Of a stretch of DNA of 29,650 nucleotides, positions 1 to 7,610 are shown piece by piece. The position numbers and the translations under genes are program-made. Position 1 is the stretch's first letter. Every line of letters begins with the position of its first letter. The DNA is from CBDVAK01 sp965371945 (GTDB lineage Bacteria; Pseudomonadota; Gammaproteobacteria; Competibacterales; JAHEDQ01), in the NCBI GenBank assembly GCA_965371945.1, contig CBDVAK010000005.1, positions 1-29,650 of the forward strand. Reading direction: 5' to 3'. The notes beneath the pieces were generated by a model. The model was not told the DNA's origin and made no database searches. It worked only from the letters and a program-made list of their open reading frames with translations.

Positions 1-66
1 GATCGAAAAATCTGACTCAATCAGGCTCGCCCTCGCTACGATCGCTATTCTCGGAAAGCCTCCTAG
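1..66 (-). repeat. Outward-facing repeat at left edge, probable IS end
   Basis: Read on the minus strand from base 66 toward base 1, this begins CTAG followed by GAGGCTTTCCGAGAATAG, and a CCTGATTG block follows about 41 bases after the CTAG. The right edge of the window carries a close copy in mirror orientation (20 of 22 bases match across the first block, with the same CCTGATTG block at the same distance). No transposase reading frame is visible, since the sequence ends within about 60 bases. The pattern fits the terminal inverted repeat of an insertion sequence bordered by a CTAG target site, but the family cannot be named from so little. This is the region where the gene following yqaA (often nlpD, then rpoS) might be expected. 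Confidence 0.5.
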
Positions 67-147
67 CCGAAATCCGGGAATACAGACCGCCGGCTGTCAC
101 CGCACGCCGGTTTCGCAGGGCATCGTCAGCTCGCGCCATCGGGGTGA

Positions 148-717
148 TCAAATCAACACATAGGCGGCCACCGCCATTGCCACCGTGACCCAGCCCAGCA
201 ATTCGACATGCTTGCGTATCCTGGCTTCCATGGGTTCGCCACCCCACCTCATCAGACCCGCGACCAGGAAGAAACGGGCACCACGGCCGACGACAGAGGC
301 CAGCACGAAAGGCAACAACAGCATCGATGCCACCCCGGCGCTGATGGTAAACACCTTGTAGGGTATCGGTGAGAAGCCAGCCACGAATACAGCCCAGAAA
401 CCCCAGCGCTGGAACCAATCCCGGGCGCGAAGGTAGGCATCCCAATATCCCATGCGGTGCAACAACGGTTCGACCAGATCGAACAGGGTTGCACCGATCA
501 AATAGCCAAGCAACCCGCCGGCAACCGATGCCAGGGTGGTCAGCAGTGCGTAACGCCACGCCTGCTCCGGCCGGGACAGGCACATGGGCGCCAGCATCAC
601 ATCGGGAGGGATCGGGAAAAAGGAGGACTCGGCGAAACTCAGACCGGCGAGATAACGCGCCGCATGGCGGTGCCGGGACCACAACATCGCCTGATCATAC
701 AGTTTGGCAAACAGCAT
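148..717 (-). CDS. yqaA: YqaA/DedA-like integral membrane protein
   Basis: A 189-residue hydrophobic protein resembling the YqaA branch of the DedA/SNARE-associated (VTT domain) superfamily. Known members of the wider family are inner-membrane proteins linked to lipid-carrier flipping and membrane homeostasis; the exact role of YqaA is not established. Visible features are a Phe/Pro-rich segment near residues 27-45 (ESSFFPIPPDVML), Gly-rich membrane helices near residues 58-80, a second FxPIPYK re-entrant-type motif near residues 115-123, and a hydrophobic C-terminus. The ATG lies 3 bases after the pcm TAG, with GGAG just upstream, so it is probably co-transcribed and translationally coupled with surE-pcm. 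Related gammaproteobacteria often have yqaA between pcm and nlpD. Here the sequence runs into a repeat after the stop. Confidence 0.8.
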   Translation of the reverse strand: MLFAKLYDQAMLWSRHRHAARYLAGLSFAESSFFPIPPDVMLAPMCLSRPEQAWRYALLTTLASVAGGLLGYLIGATLFDLVEPLLHRMGYWDAYLRARDWFQRWGFWAVFVAGFSPIPYKVFTISAGVASMLLLPFVLASVVGRGARFFLVAGLMRWGGEPMEARIRKHVELLGWVTVAMAVAAYVLI

Positions 718-720
718 GAG

Positions 721-1383
721 CTACTCCAGACCGGTCAACAGCGGCACAAAACTGACCCGACCCGCCCGGCGTTCACTGAACCCACTCGCGGAACGTTCTA
801 TGATCACCAGTTGCTGCTGCCCAGCCTCACCCACGGGTGCCACCAGACGACCTCCGGTATTGAGTTGATCGACCAGGCTGGAGGGCACCTCACGGGGAGC
901 TGCGGTCAGCAAGATGCCGTCGAAGGGGGCTTTTTCCTGCCACCCCAGCCGACCGTTGCAATGGCGAAAATAAACATTGTACAGACGCAGCTCCCTGATC
1001 AGTTCCTGGGCTCGGTCCTGAAGCCCGGCAATGCGCTCGAGCGTATACACCTGGCTGACCAGTTGAGCGAGGATCGCCGCCTGGTAGCCGGAACCGGTGC
1101 CGACTTCGAGTATCCGGCGGCGTTTGCCACCCGCCAGCAGCGTGGCGGTCATCAGGGCCACGACATGGGGCTGGGACAGCGTCTGGCCGTGGCCGATTGG
1201 CAACGCAGTGTCCTCGTAGGCCCGACTCGCCAGTGCTTCGTCGACAAACAGGTGACGCGGAGTACTGCCGATGGCCTCCAGCACCTTGTTATCGCAAACC
1301 CCTCGCTCCCTCAACCGCGATACCAACCGGTCACGGGTGCGCTGCGAGGTCATACCAATGCCCTGGTATCGCCGCTGTCGCAA
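721..1383 (-). CDS. pcm: Protein-L-isoaspartate O-methyltransferase
   Basis: Repairs isoaspartyl residues in aged proteins by S-adenosylmethionine-dependent carboxyl methylation in the cytoplasm. The SAM-binding motif I is clear (LEVGTGSGYQAAILA), as are the family-specific GHGQTLSQP segment before it and the late VPLLTGLE end. I chose the TTG start because a full GGAGG stands 7 bases upstream of it and it falls just 2 bases after the surE stop. An in-frame ATG at 1404 (overlapping surE by 19 bases) and an internal ATG at 1353 (MTSQRTRDRL, the start used in several relatives) are alternatives. With the TTG the protein is 220 residues, close to the 208 of E. coli. It follows surE directly, as in most Gammaproteobacteria, and is probably part of the same stationary-phase or stress transcript. 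Confidence 0.93.
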   Translation of the reverse strand: MRQRRYQGIGMTSQRTRDRLVSRLRERGVCDNKVLEAIGSTPRHLFVDEALASRAYEDTALPIGHGQTLSQPHVVALMTATLLAGGKRRRILEVGTGSGYQAAILAQLVSQVYTLERIAGLQDRAQELIRELRLYNVYFRHCNGRLGWQEKAPFDGILLTAAPREVPSSLVDQLNTGGRLVAPVGEAGQQQLVIIERSASGFSERRAGRVSFVPLLTGLE

Positions 1384-1385
1384 AG

Positions 1386-2132
1386 TCAGTCCTCCTGCAA
1401 CCATCGGCCGATCTGCTCGACACCATCGTGCCGGGTCAGGTCCACCAGGATCGGAGTGACCGATACCATGCCCTCGCGCAATGCCTGAAAATCAGTGCCG
1501 GGTCCGGAGTCCTGCTCCTCGCCGACCAGGCCCACCCAGTGCACCATGCGACCGCGGGGATCGCGCTGCTGAATCGCCGGGCCGGAGCGGTGCCGCTGTC
1601 CCAGCCGGGTGGCCCGGTATCCCTGCACGGCATGCCATGGCAAATCGGGTACGTTGATATTGAGGATGGTATCGGCGGGCAGCGGGCTGGCGGTCAAACG
1701 CCCGATCAATTCCAGTACGACGTGGACCGCCGTTTCATAGTGTTGCTGGGGATGCCCGGCCAACGATACCGCAATCGACGGCAAACCCAGAAACCTGCCC
1801 TCCATCGCCGCCGCCACCGTACCCGAATAGAGCACATCGTCGCCCACATTGGCACCCGCATTGATGCCCGACACCACCATGTCCGGATCGAAGTCGATCA
1901 AACCTGTCAGGCCCAAGTGGACGCAGTCCGTCGGGGTACCGTCTACCCGGTAGAACCCCTCCGCAACCGGCTCGGCACGCAACGGACGATCCAGCGTCAG
2001 GGCATTGCTGGCGCCGCTACGGTCCCGGTCGGGCGCGATCGCCCTGACTTCCGCCACCGTACGCAATGCCTCGACCAGCCGGGTGATGCCGGGCGCACGA
2101 TAGCCGTCGTCGTTACTGACCAGTATCTTCAT
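1386..2132 (-). CDS. surE: 5'/3'-nucleotidase SurE
   Basis: A divalent-metal-dependent phosphatase acting on nucleoside monophosphates and short polyphosphates, associated with stationary-phase survival. The N-terminus MKILVSNDDGY carries the metal-binding Asp pair (D8, D9). The Ser/Asn ligands lie in DRSGASNALT (about residues 37-46) and SGINAGANVGDDVLYSGTV (about residues 88-106). At 248 residues it has the usual length. The ATG is preceded by AAGG. It is the first gene of a surE-pcm-yqaA set and is divergent from the smrB-like gene, with 113 bases between the two starts that must hold both promoters. In E. coli surE directly follows truD; here the smrB-like gene lies between them on the other strand, so surE needs its own promoter. 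Confidence 0.96.
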   Translation of the reverse strand: MKILVSNDDGYRAPGITRLVEALRTVAEVRAIAPDRDRSGASNALTLDRPLRAEPVAEGFYRVDGTPTDCVHLGLTGLIDFDPDMVVSGINAGANVGDDVLYSGTVAAAMEGRFLGLPSIAVSLAGHPQQHYETAVHVVLELIGRLTASPLPADTILNINVPDLPWHAVQGYRATRLGQRHRSGPAIQQRDPRGRMVHWVGLVGEEQDSGPGTDFQALREGMVSVTPILVDLTRHDGVEQIGRWLQED

Positions 2133-2245
2133 AGCCTTGCGGCTCCCAGGGTCCGAATAAGACCCGAAATTCTGCCACTGGCGCTCGGAAGAGGCCGGAC
2201 CGGGCGCAAGATGCTAACCTGCCGCCCGTCGCGGCGTAAACAACA

Positions 2246-2809
2246 ATGGCGCAGGCTATGGGCACAAAGAGACGACTCTCGACGGAAGACCGCCGACTGT
2301 TCCGTGATGCCGTCGATGGAATTCGCCGCTTGCACGACAGCCGGATCGAGCCAACGCGCCGCCCGCCCGCTCCGCTGCCTGCCTCGCGCATCGCCGACGA
2401 ACAACACGTCTGTGAGGACATGTTTTCCGACCTTTACCACCCGGCCGACTTCGATACCGGCGAAGAACTGCAGTACCTGGCGCCTGGAGTCAGTCGACTC
2501 GTCATGCGCAAACTGCGTCGCGGCCAGTATGCCACTGTTGCCAGGCTCGACCTGCACGGTATGACTGTGCCGGTGGCACGCCAGGCTTTGCTCGAGTTTC
2601 TCGCCAGGGCACGCCAGCAGGGGCAACGCTGTGTACTGATCGTGCACGGCAAGGGTCTGCGATCGAGCAACCACGGACCGGTCATCAAGCCTAAACTGGC
2701 GGGCTGGCTGCGCCAGCGCAGGGAAGTACTGGCTTTTTGCTCGGCACGGCCCGCCGATGGCGGCACCGGTGCAGTCTATCTGTTGCTGAAGCCGCGATCG
2801 TCACCCTGA
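2246..2809 (+). CDS. smrB: Smr-domain endonuclease, SmrB-like
   Basis: A 187-residue protein with a C-terminal Smr domain: DLHG at residues 102-105 and HGKG at 134-137, the two signature motifs. The N-terminal STEDRRLFRDAV stretch and the RKLRRGQYA segment before DLHG match the layout of E. coli SmrB (YfcN). SmrB is known to sense collided ribosomes and cut the mRNA between them, so a role in ribosome rescue is the best inference. The alternative is another Smr family member such as SmrA, whose in vivo role is less clear. The gene lies on the plus strand between truD and surE, interrupting their usual linkage. Its stop codon overlaps the end of truD by 9 bases tail to tail. A second in-frame ATG lies 12 bases inside the one chosen. 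Confidence 0.85.
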   Translation: MAQAMGTKRRLSTEDRRLFRDAVDGIRRLHDSRIEPTRRPPAPLPASRIADEQHVCEDMFSDLYHPADFDTGEELQYLAPGVSRLVMRKLRRGQYATVARLDLHGMTVPVARQALLEFLARARQQGQRCVLIVHGKGLRSSNHGPVIKPKLAGWLRQRREVLAFCSARPADGGTGAVYLLLKPRSSP

Positions 2810-3847
2810 CACCGGGGATCCGCTTCCGGTATCCAGCAGTTCCTGCAGGACGGTGGTGGCGAAGCAGCCGCGTTCGAGCCAGAATTCCAGCACCAGCAGC
2901 TCCGGCTCCGGACGAGACCAGCTCAGGTCATGCACTGTTGCCCGCAATGCCCGGCGCTCCTGGCGCAGGCCACAATGCTGCAGGCCATCCGCCAGCACCT
3001 GCTCGGCCGCCGCGATTCTTGTTTCCAGCGCCAGAAGTTCTCCCAGCACCTCCGGCTCTCCACGGCCCCAGAGTGGACCACCGGGGTGCAGCTGCAAACG
3101 CCTTGCACGTTCCAGGATCTCATCATCCACCTGCTGGCAAAGAAAGTGTGAGCGGCTACCGGCCAGCATCAGGCGCTCACCTGCGAGCGGTGTGTTCCAG
3201 GTTGAAGCGGCCACCCTCTCAGCCAGCACCCGATTGAAGATCAATGCCCGCGCGGATGACAGCCAGAGATCAAGATTTCGTGGCCGGCCCTTGCGCCGCG
3301 GCGCCATGAACCATTGACGGGCATGGTCCAGATTCGACCCCCCATGGCCGAATCGCTGCGGCCCGAAATAGTTGGGCACACCACAATGTTGCAGCGTCGC
3401 CAGACGCTGCTCCAGCCCGGGCGCGGTCAAACGCACACGCCGTATCGTGATTCGGAAGCGGTTGCCCCGCAGCGCACCCTTGTGAATCTTGCGCTGATGA
3501 CGACCAGCCGCCAGTATCTTCACCGTGTCGGAGTCCAGGGTGTGCCAGTCCGGATCGGGTCGGCCCGGCAGATGGACCGAGAACCATTGCTCGGCGACCG
3601 CGTTGCGATCCTTGCGCCCGGCATAGCCAACCGCACGCCGGGATACCCCGGCCAGAGACGCGAGCTGGGCCGCAACCTGATCGGTGTTGACCCCGGTCTT
3701 GCGTATATTCAGAACTGCGTGCTCACCACAACCGGTGGCCTCGAACACCGGAATCTCCACAACCTGAAAGTCTTGCGGATACTGGCGAATCAGCCCGTCG
3801 CCCAGGGTGGGACCATAGGCACGTTGCCCGGGGACCGGGCCCTCCAT
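2801..3847 (-). CDS. truD: tRNA pseudouridine(13) synthase TruD
   Basis: Converts uridine 13 of tRNA(Glu) to pseudouridine. The catalytic motif GRKDRNAVAEQW is present, and with the ATG chosen here the catalytic Asp is residue 80, the same number as in E. coli TruD. The family segments GVPNYFGPQRFGHGGSN (about residues 154-170) and the C-terminal FWLERGCFATTVLQELL are also clear. The length of 348 residues matches the E. coli 349. The ATG is 1 base past the ispF stop; an upstream in-frame GTG at 3856 would overlap ispF and is less likely. It closes the ftsB-ispD-ispF-truD run and ends in a 9-base tail-to-tail overlap with the smrB-like gene. Confidence 0.96.
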   Translation of the reverse strand: MEGPVPGQRAYGPTLGDGLIRQYPQDFQVVEIPVFEATGCGEHAVLNIRKTGVNTDQVAAQLASLAGVSRRAVGYAGRKDRNAVAEQWFSVHLPGRPDPDWHTLDSDTVKILAAGRHQRKIHKGALRGNRFRITIRRVRLTAPGLEQRLATLQHCGVPNYFGPQRFGHGGSNLDHARQWFMAPRRKGRPRNLDLWLSSARALIFNRVLAERVAASTWNTPLAGERLMLAGSRSHFLCQQVDDEILERARRLQLHPGGPLWGRGEPEVLGELLALETRIAAAEQVLADGLQHCGLRQERRALRATVHDLSWSRPEPELLVLEFWLERGCFATTVLQELLDTGSGSPVSG

Positions 3848-3848
3848 G

Positions 3849-4328
3849 TCAACCACCGGCGTTGTGCAGCAGAATCACCGCATGTGCCGCAATACCCTCG
3901 CCGCGCCCACAAAAACCCAGCCCCTCGGTGGTGGTGGCCTTGACGCTGACCCGGGTTTCATCGACTTGCAGATCGGCAGCGATATTGGCGCGCATCAGGC
4001 TGATGTAGGGCGCCAGCCGCGGCCGTTGGCAGACCAGCGTGGTGTCCACGTTGCCGACCTGCCAGCGGTGTTCGAACAACAGCCTGTTGACGCGACGCAG
4101 CAGTTCCCGGCTGTCCGCGCCTGCCCAATGCGATGAAGTATCTGGGAAATGCTGACCAATATCGCCCAGTGCCGCCGCGCCAAGCATGGCGTCGCAGAGC
4201 GCGTGCAACAGCACGTCACCGTCTGAATGGGCCCGCAAGCCCCGATCAAACGCGATTCTGACCCCACCCAGCACGAGTTGGTCGCCTGCTTCGAACGCGT
4301 GCACATCGTAGCCGTGTCCGATCCGCAT
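3849..4328 (-). CDS. ispF: 2-C-methyl-D-erythritol 2,4-cyclodiphosphate synthase
   Basis: Fifth step of the MEP isoprenoid pathway: cyclises 4-diphosphocytidyl-methylerythritol 2-phosphate with release of CMP. The metal ligands are present as D8, H10 (GYDVH) and H42 (LLHALCDAMLGA), the same numbering as E. coli IspF, and the length of 159 residues is identical. The C-terminal TTEGLGFCGRGEGIAAHAV is the conserved CDP-binding region. The ATG overlaps the ispD TGA by one base (TGATG), so translation is very likely coupled to ispD. dxr in the same window supplies the pathway's first committed enzyme. Confidence 0.97.
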   Translation of the reverse strand: MRIGHGYDVHAFEAGDQLVLGGVRIAFDRGLRAHSDGDVLLHALCDAMLGAAALGDIGQHFPDTSSHWAGADSRELLRRVNRLLFEHRWQVGNVDTTLVCQRPRLAPYISLMRANIAADLQVDETRVSVKATTTEGLGFCGRGEGIAAHAVILLHNAGG

Positions 4329-5035
4329 CAAGCCTCACCGGACCGTCGCCCCAGGATGCACTCTGCGAATATCAGGTCCTCCGGCGAGGTAATCTTGATG
4401 TTGTCCGCACTCCCCTGCAGCAAGCGTGGGCGGTGCCCCATCGCTTCGATGGCGGAAGCCTCGTCAGTGATAGCGATATCTTTTCCAGAGGCGTGCTCCA
4501 GCGCCGCTCTGAGTAACCCGAAGCGGAACATCTGTGGCGTCTGCGCCTGCCATAGCGATGTGCGGTCCAGTGTCTCCTGCACCCGTCCGCCACCATCACA
4601 CCGCTTGATGGTATCGCGTGCCGGCACCGCCAGCAGACCACCCACCGGGTCCTGCCACAAATCGCGCAACAAAGTGCGCAGATCGGCGCGCCTGAGACAG
4701 GGCCGCGCAGCATCGTGGACCAGCACCCAATCCCTGTCTGCTGCCGCGCCGTGCAGGGTCTCCAGGGCATTGCGTACCGAATCACTGCGCTGTGCGCCAC
4801 CCTCGGCGCGCAGCAGACGATTTCCCACCGCTCCGCTCGCAGGCCACCATTGGTCGGCCGCGGCCAATACCAGCACCACGGCATCGATCATCGGTTGTTC
4901 CAACAGCAGACGCAGACTGTGACCGAGCACGGTATCACCGGCGACACGCCGGTGTTGTTTGGGGATTCCGGAGCCAAAGCGTCGCCCCGTACCGGCCGCC
5001 GGCAGTATCGCCCAGCAGCGTACCCTAGCCCGCAT
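4328..5035 (-). CDS. ispD: MEP cytidylyltransferase IspD
   Basis: Third MEP-pathway enzyme: joins CTP and methylerythritol 4-phosphate. The nucleotide-binding loop is LPAAGTGRRFGSGIPKQ at about residues 11-27, VHDAARP at about 104-110, and DEASAIEAMGH lies near residues 190-200. The length of 235 residues is typical. The start is unusual: the ATG and its GGTGAG ribosome-binding site both lie in the 3' arm of a perfect 21-bp hairpin (5025-5077), so the initiation region can be sequestered in the mRNA. Deleting that palindrome with one flanking CTAG would leave an in-frame ATG inside the end of ftsB, giving M-P-A-R-V instead of the present M-R-A-R-V start. That suggests the present start codon came with an insertion. 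Confidence 0.96.
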   Translation of the reverse strand: MRARVRCWAILPAAGTGRRFGSGIPKQHRRVAGDTVLGHSLRLLLEQPMIDAVVLVLAAADQWWPASGAVGNRLLRAEGGAQRSDSVRNALETLHGAAADRDWVLVHDAARPCLRRADLRTLLRDLWQDPVGGLLAVPARDTIKRCDGGGRVQETLDRTSLWQAQTPQMFRFGLLRAALEHASGKDIAITDEASAIEAMGHRPRLLQGSADNIKITSPEDLIFAECILGRRSGEA

Positions 5036-5077
5036 TTCTCACCAGATGCACGCGCACTGGTGAGAAATGCGGGCTAG
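5025..5077. repeat. Perfect 21-bp inverted repeat bounded by CTAG, spanning the ftsB stop and ispD start
   Basis: The arms 5025-5045 and 5057-5077 are exact reverse complements (core CCCGCATTTCTCACCAG / CTGGTGAGAAATGCGGG), separated by an 11-base loop that can extend the stem by three more pairs (TGC/GCA) after a bulge. The outermost four bases on each side are CTAG and could be a target-site duplication around a 45-bp palindromic insert. The right CTAG contains the TAG stop of ftsB; the left arm contains the ispD ATG and ribosome-binding site. There is no T-run, so it is not a standard terminator. It may be a palindromic mobile element, a translational control hairpin, or both. No second copy was noticed in this window. 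Confidence 0.85.
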
Positions 5078-5412
5078 CGGGCATCCCCATCCTGCGAGTC
5101 GGGCTGGCTCGGAAGCAGATGGAAGAAAGTCTCACCCTCGCGAGTCATGCCAAGGTTGGTGCGAGCACGTTCCTCGATGGCGTCGAAGCCGTTCTTGAGA
5201 TCGCTGACCTCGGCCTCGAGTGCGCGATTGCGGACCTGCAGCGCCAGATTTTCGCTTTGCTGTTCACCGATGGCCTGGTTGAGCAGTCTCAGGTCACGAA
5301 AGCTACCATCGCCCAACCACAGCGGAATCTGCAACGACGCCAGCAGGGCAATCAGTGATGCCAGCAACCAGCGCATCCCGTACTGAGCGCCAACGCCTTG
5401 CCGCGGTAACAT
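5074..5412 (-). CDS. ftsB: Cell division protein FtsB
   Basis: A small bitopic inner-membrane protein of the divisome that pairs with FtsL and FtsQ. It shows a short cytoplasmic N-terminus, a single membrane helix (RWLLASLIALLASLQIPLWLG, about residues 14-34), a coiled-coil stretch (about 42-80), and the family's conserved EERART-NLGMTREGETFFHLL end. I chose the ATG at 5412 because AAGGTG stands about 6 bases upstream. A GTG at 5421 and an ATG at 5376 (directly before the membrane helix, nearer the E. coli length) are alternatives. It follows eno closely. Its TAG stop lies in the outer CTAG of the inverted repeat that separates it from ispD. Confidence 0.93.
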   Translation of the reverse strand: MLPRQGVGAQYGMRWLLASLIALLASLQIPLWLGDGSFRDLRLLNQAIGEQQSENLALQVRNRALEAEVSDLKNGFDAIEERARTNLGMTREGETFFHLLPSQPDSQDGDAR

Positions 5413-5424
5413 CAACGACACCTT

Positions 5425-6711
5425 TCAAACTCCCGCGCTGGCGAAGGCTGCAGCTCCGGGAAAGAAGGCCTGGTCGCCCAGTTCCTCCTCGATGACCAGC
5501 AGTCGGTTGTATTTTGCCACCCGGTCCGAACGGCTGAGCGATCCGGTCTTGATCTGTGAGGCGCTGGTGGCGACGGCGAGGTCGGCAATGGAGGTATCCT
5601 CGGTTTCCCCCGAACGGTGCGAGATGACCGCACTATAGCCCGCTTCGGCCGCCATTTCGATGGCCTCGCGGGTTTCAGTCAAAGTGCCGATCTGGTTGAG
5701 CTTGATCAGTATCGAGTTGGCCACGCCAGCATCGATACCGCGCTGCAGAATTGCGGTGTTGGTGACGAACAGATCATCACCCACCAGTTGAATCCGGCTG
5801 CCGGCCAGGCGGGTCAACTCCGACCACCCGGACCAATCGCCCTCGTCCATGCCGTCCTCGATCGAAATGATGGGGTAGCGTTGCGCCAACGCGGCCAACC
5901 AGCCAGCAAATGCCTCCGAATCGAACGACTTGCCCTCGGAGCCGAGCACATAGCGGCCCTCGCGGAAGAATTCCGAGCTGGCGGCATCCAGCGCCAGGTA
6001 GATATCCTTGCCAGCCCGGAAACCAGCCTCACCGATTGCCTCGAGTATCACCTCGATCGCGGCCTCGTTGGACGGCAGATCGGGCGCGAAGCCCCCTTCG
6101 TCACCGACCGCGGTGTTGAGACCGCGCCTCCGCAATATCGACTTGAGGGTGTGGAAGATCTCAGCGCCGGCCCGCAACGCCTCGGCGAAGCAGTTGAAAC
6201 CGGTGGGAACGATCATGAATTCCTGCATGTCCACATTGTTATCCGCATGTACACCACCGTTGATGATGTTCATCATCGGTACCGGCATCTGCAACGGCCC
6301 GGCAGGATTCAGGTGTCGGTACAACGACACCCCGGCATCGGCAGCGGCAGCATGTGCCACGGCCAGCGATACGCCGAGAATGGCGTTGGCTCCGAGGCGC
6401 CCCTTGTTGTCGCTGCCATCGAGCTCGATCATGGCTCGGTCGACGCTCTGCTGGTCGTTCGCATCCATACCGGTGACGCACTCGCTCAAGGTGCCATTGA
6501 CGTGCGACACCGCCTTGAGCACGCCCCTGCCCAGATAGCGTCCCGAATCGCCATCGCGCAACTCGACCGCCTCGCGGCTGCCGGTGGAAGCCCCGGAAGG
6601 TACGCAGGCCCGTCCGAAGGCGCCTGAACCCAGACGCACGTCGGCCTGTATGGTGGGATTGCCGCGAGAGTCCAGTATTTCCCTTGCCACGACTTGGCTG
6701 ATCTCAGACAT
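5425..6711 (-). CDS. eno: Enolase
   Basis: Interconverts 2-phosphoglycerate and phosphoenolpyruvate in glycolysis; in many Gammaproteobacteria it also sits in the RNA degradosome. Signature segments are present: SGASTGSREAVELRD near residues 39-53, GDEGGFAP near 206, SIEDGMDEGDW near 288, LIKLNQIGTLTET with the catalytic Lys at about residue 337, and SHRSGETEDTSIADLAV near 367. The length is 428 residues, near the E. coli 432. The ATG has a near-perfect GAGGTAA ribosome-binding site that overlaps the kdsA stop codon, so kdsA and eno are tightly linked. The C-terminus is complete. Confidence 0.98.
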   Translation of the reverse strand: MSEISQVVAREILDSRGNPTIQADVRLGSGAFGRACVPSGASTGSREAVELRDGDSGRYLGRGVLKAVSHVNGTLSECVTGMDANDQQSVDRAMIELDGSDNKGRLGANAILGVSLAVAHAAAADAGVSLYRHLNPAGPLQMPVPMMNIINGGVHADNNVDMQEFMIVPTGFNCFAEALRAGAEIFHTLKSILRRRGLNTAVGDEGGFAPDLPSNEAAIEVILEAIGEAGFRAGKDIYLALDAASSEFFREGRYVLGSEGKSFDSEAFAGWLAALAQRYPIISIEDGMDEGDWSGWSELTRLAGSRIQLVGDDLFVTNTAILQRGIDAGVANSILIKLNQIGTLTETREAIEMAAEAGYSAVISHRSGETEDTSIADLAVATSASQIKTGSLSRSDRVAKYNRLLVIEEELGDQAFFPGAAAFASAGV

Positions 6712-6713
6712 AC

Positions 6714-7610
6714 TTACCTCGGGGTTGCCTCAATTGTCGCATCGGAGCCGCCGGGAAACCCTGGTTTCCCGTCTACGCTAACAACTGTCTCGCAAAGCGG
6801 TTCCGCTTTGACCACCCGGTCCAACGCGACCAGGGTCCGCAGCAACGGTTCCATATGCGCCAGTGGCCAGGCGTTCGGGCCATCGCTGAGTGCTTGTTCG
6901 GGGTGCGGATGGGTTTCCATGAATAAGCCGGCGATACCGGCCGCCACCGCGGCCCGTGCCAGCACCGGGATGTACTCGCGCTGTCCTCCGGATTGCTTGC
7001 CCTGCCCACCCGGCAGCTGTACCGAGTGGGTGGCGTCAAAGACCACCGGGCAACCGGTGTCGCGCATCGCAGCCAGGGCCCGCATATCGGAGACCAGATT
7101 GTTGTATCCGAACGAAACACCGCGCTCACAAACCATGATCCGGTCGTTGCCCGTGTCGCGAGCCTTTGCCACCACATGGGTCATATCCCAGGGTGCGAGG
7201 AACTGGCCCTTTTTGATGTTGACCGGCTTTCCCTGTGCTGCCACGGCTTGTATGAAATTGGTTTGCCGGCAAAGAAACGCCGGGGTTTGCAACACATCAA
7301 CCACCTCAGCGACTTCCTCCAGGGGGGTATCCTCATGTACATCGGTGAGCACCGGCACACCGAGCTGACGGCGTACCTCTTCGAGTATCCGCAAGCCTTC
7401 GCTCAAACCCGGGCCGCGATAGCTGGACGCCGAGGAACGGTTGGCCTTGTCGAAAGAGGACTTGTAGACAAACGGGATACCGAGCCTGGCAGTGATTTCC
7501 TGCAGGGTTCCGGCGGTATCGATGGCCAATTGTTCGCTTTCGATGACGCAGGGACCGGCGATCAGGAAAAGTGGCTGCTGCAACCCGATCGTATGTCCAC
7601 ATAGATTCAC
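6714..7610 (-). CDS. kdsA: 3-deoxy-D-manno-octulosonate 8-phosphate synthase, metal-dependent type
   Basis: Condenses arabinose 5-phosphate with phosphoenolpyruvate to give Kdo 8-phosphate for the lipopolysaccharide inner core. The family motif DKANRSS is present. The residues typical of the metal-dependent class (as in Aquifex aeolicus) are all visible: Cys in IAGPCVIES (C21), His in DATHSVQLPGG, Glu in METHP, and Asp in ALSDG. The E. coli enzyme has Asn in place of that Cys and needs no metal. The start is a GTG whose GTGA overlaps the pyrG stop by 4 bases; an upstream in-frame start at 7646 would run well into pyrG. The length of 298 residues is close to the family norm of about 280. Confidence 0.96.
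   Translation of the reverse strand: MNLCGHTIGLQQPLFLIAGPCVIESEQLAIDTAGTLQEITARLGIPFVYKSSFDKANRSSASSYRGPGLSEGLRILEEVRRQLGVPVLTDVHEDTPLEEVAEVVDVLQTPAFLCRQTNFIQAVAAQGKPVNIKKGQFLAPWDMTHVVAKARDTGNDRIMVCERGVSFGYNNLVSDMRALAAMRDTGCPVVFDATHSVQLPGGQGKQSGGQREYIPVLARAAVAAGIAGLFMETHPHPEQALSDGPNAWPLAHMEPLLRTLVALDRVVKAEPLCETVVSVDGKPGFPGGSDATIEATPR

Noticed and set aside
17..682. 221-codon minus-strand frame overlapping yqaA
   Set aside because: Out of frame with the clear YqaA-like protein, and its composition is that of a shifted frame. Its tail passes through the edge repeat.
457..1488. 343-codon plus-strand frame opposite yqaA, pcm and surE
   Set aside because: Antisense shadow of confidently identified genes; no domain and no ribosome-binding site.
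5025..5077. Intrinsic terminator between ftsB and ispD
   Set aside because: The stem is ideal but no T-run follows on either strand, and ispD starts inside it.
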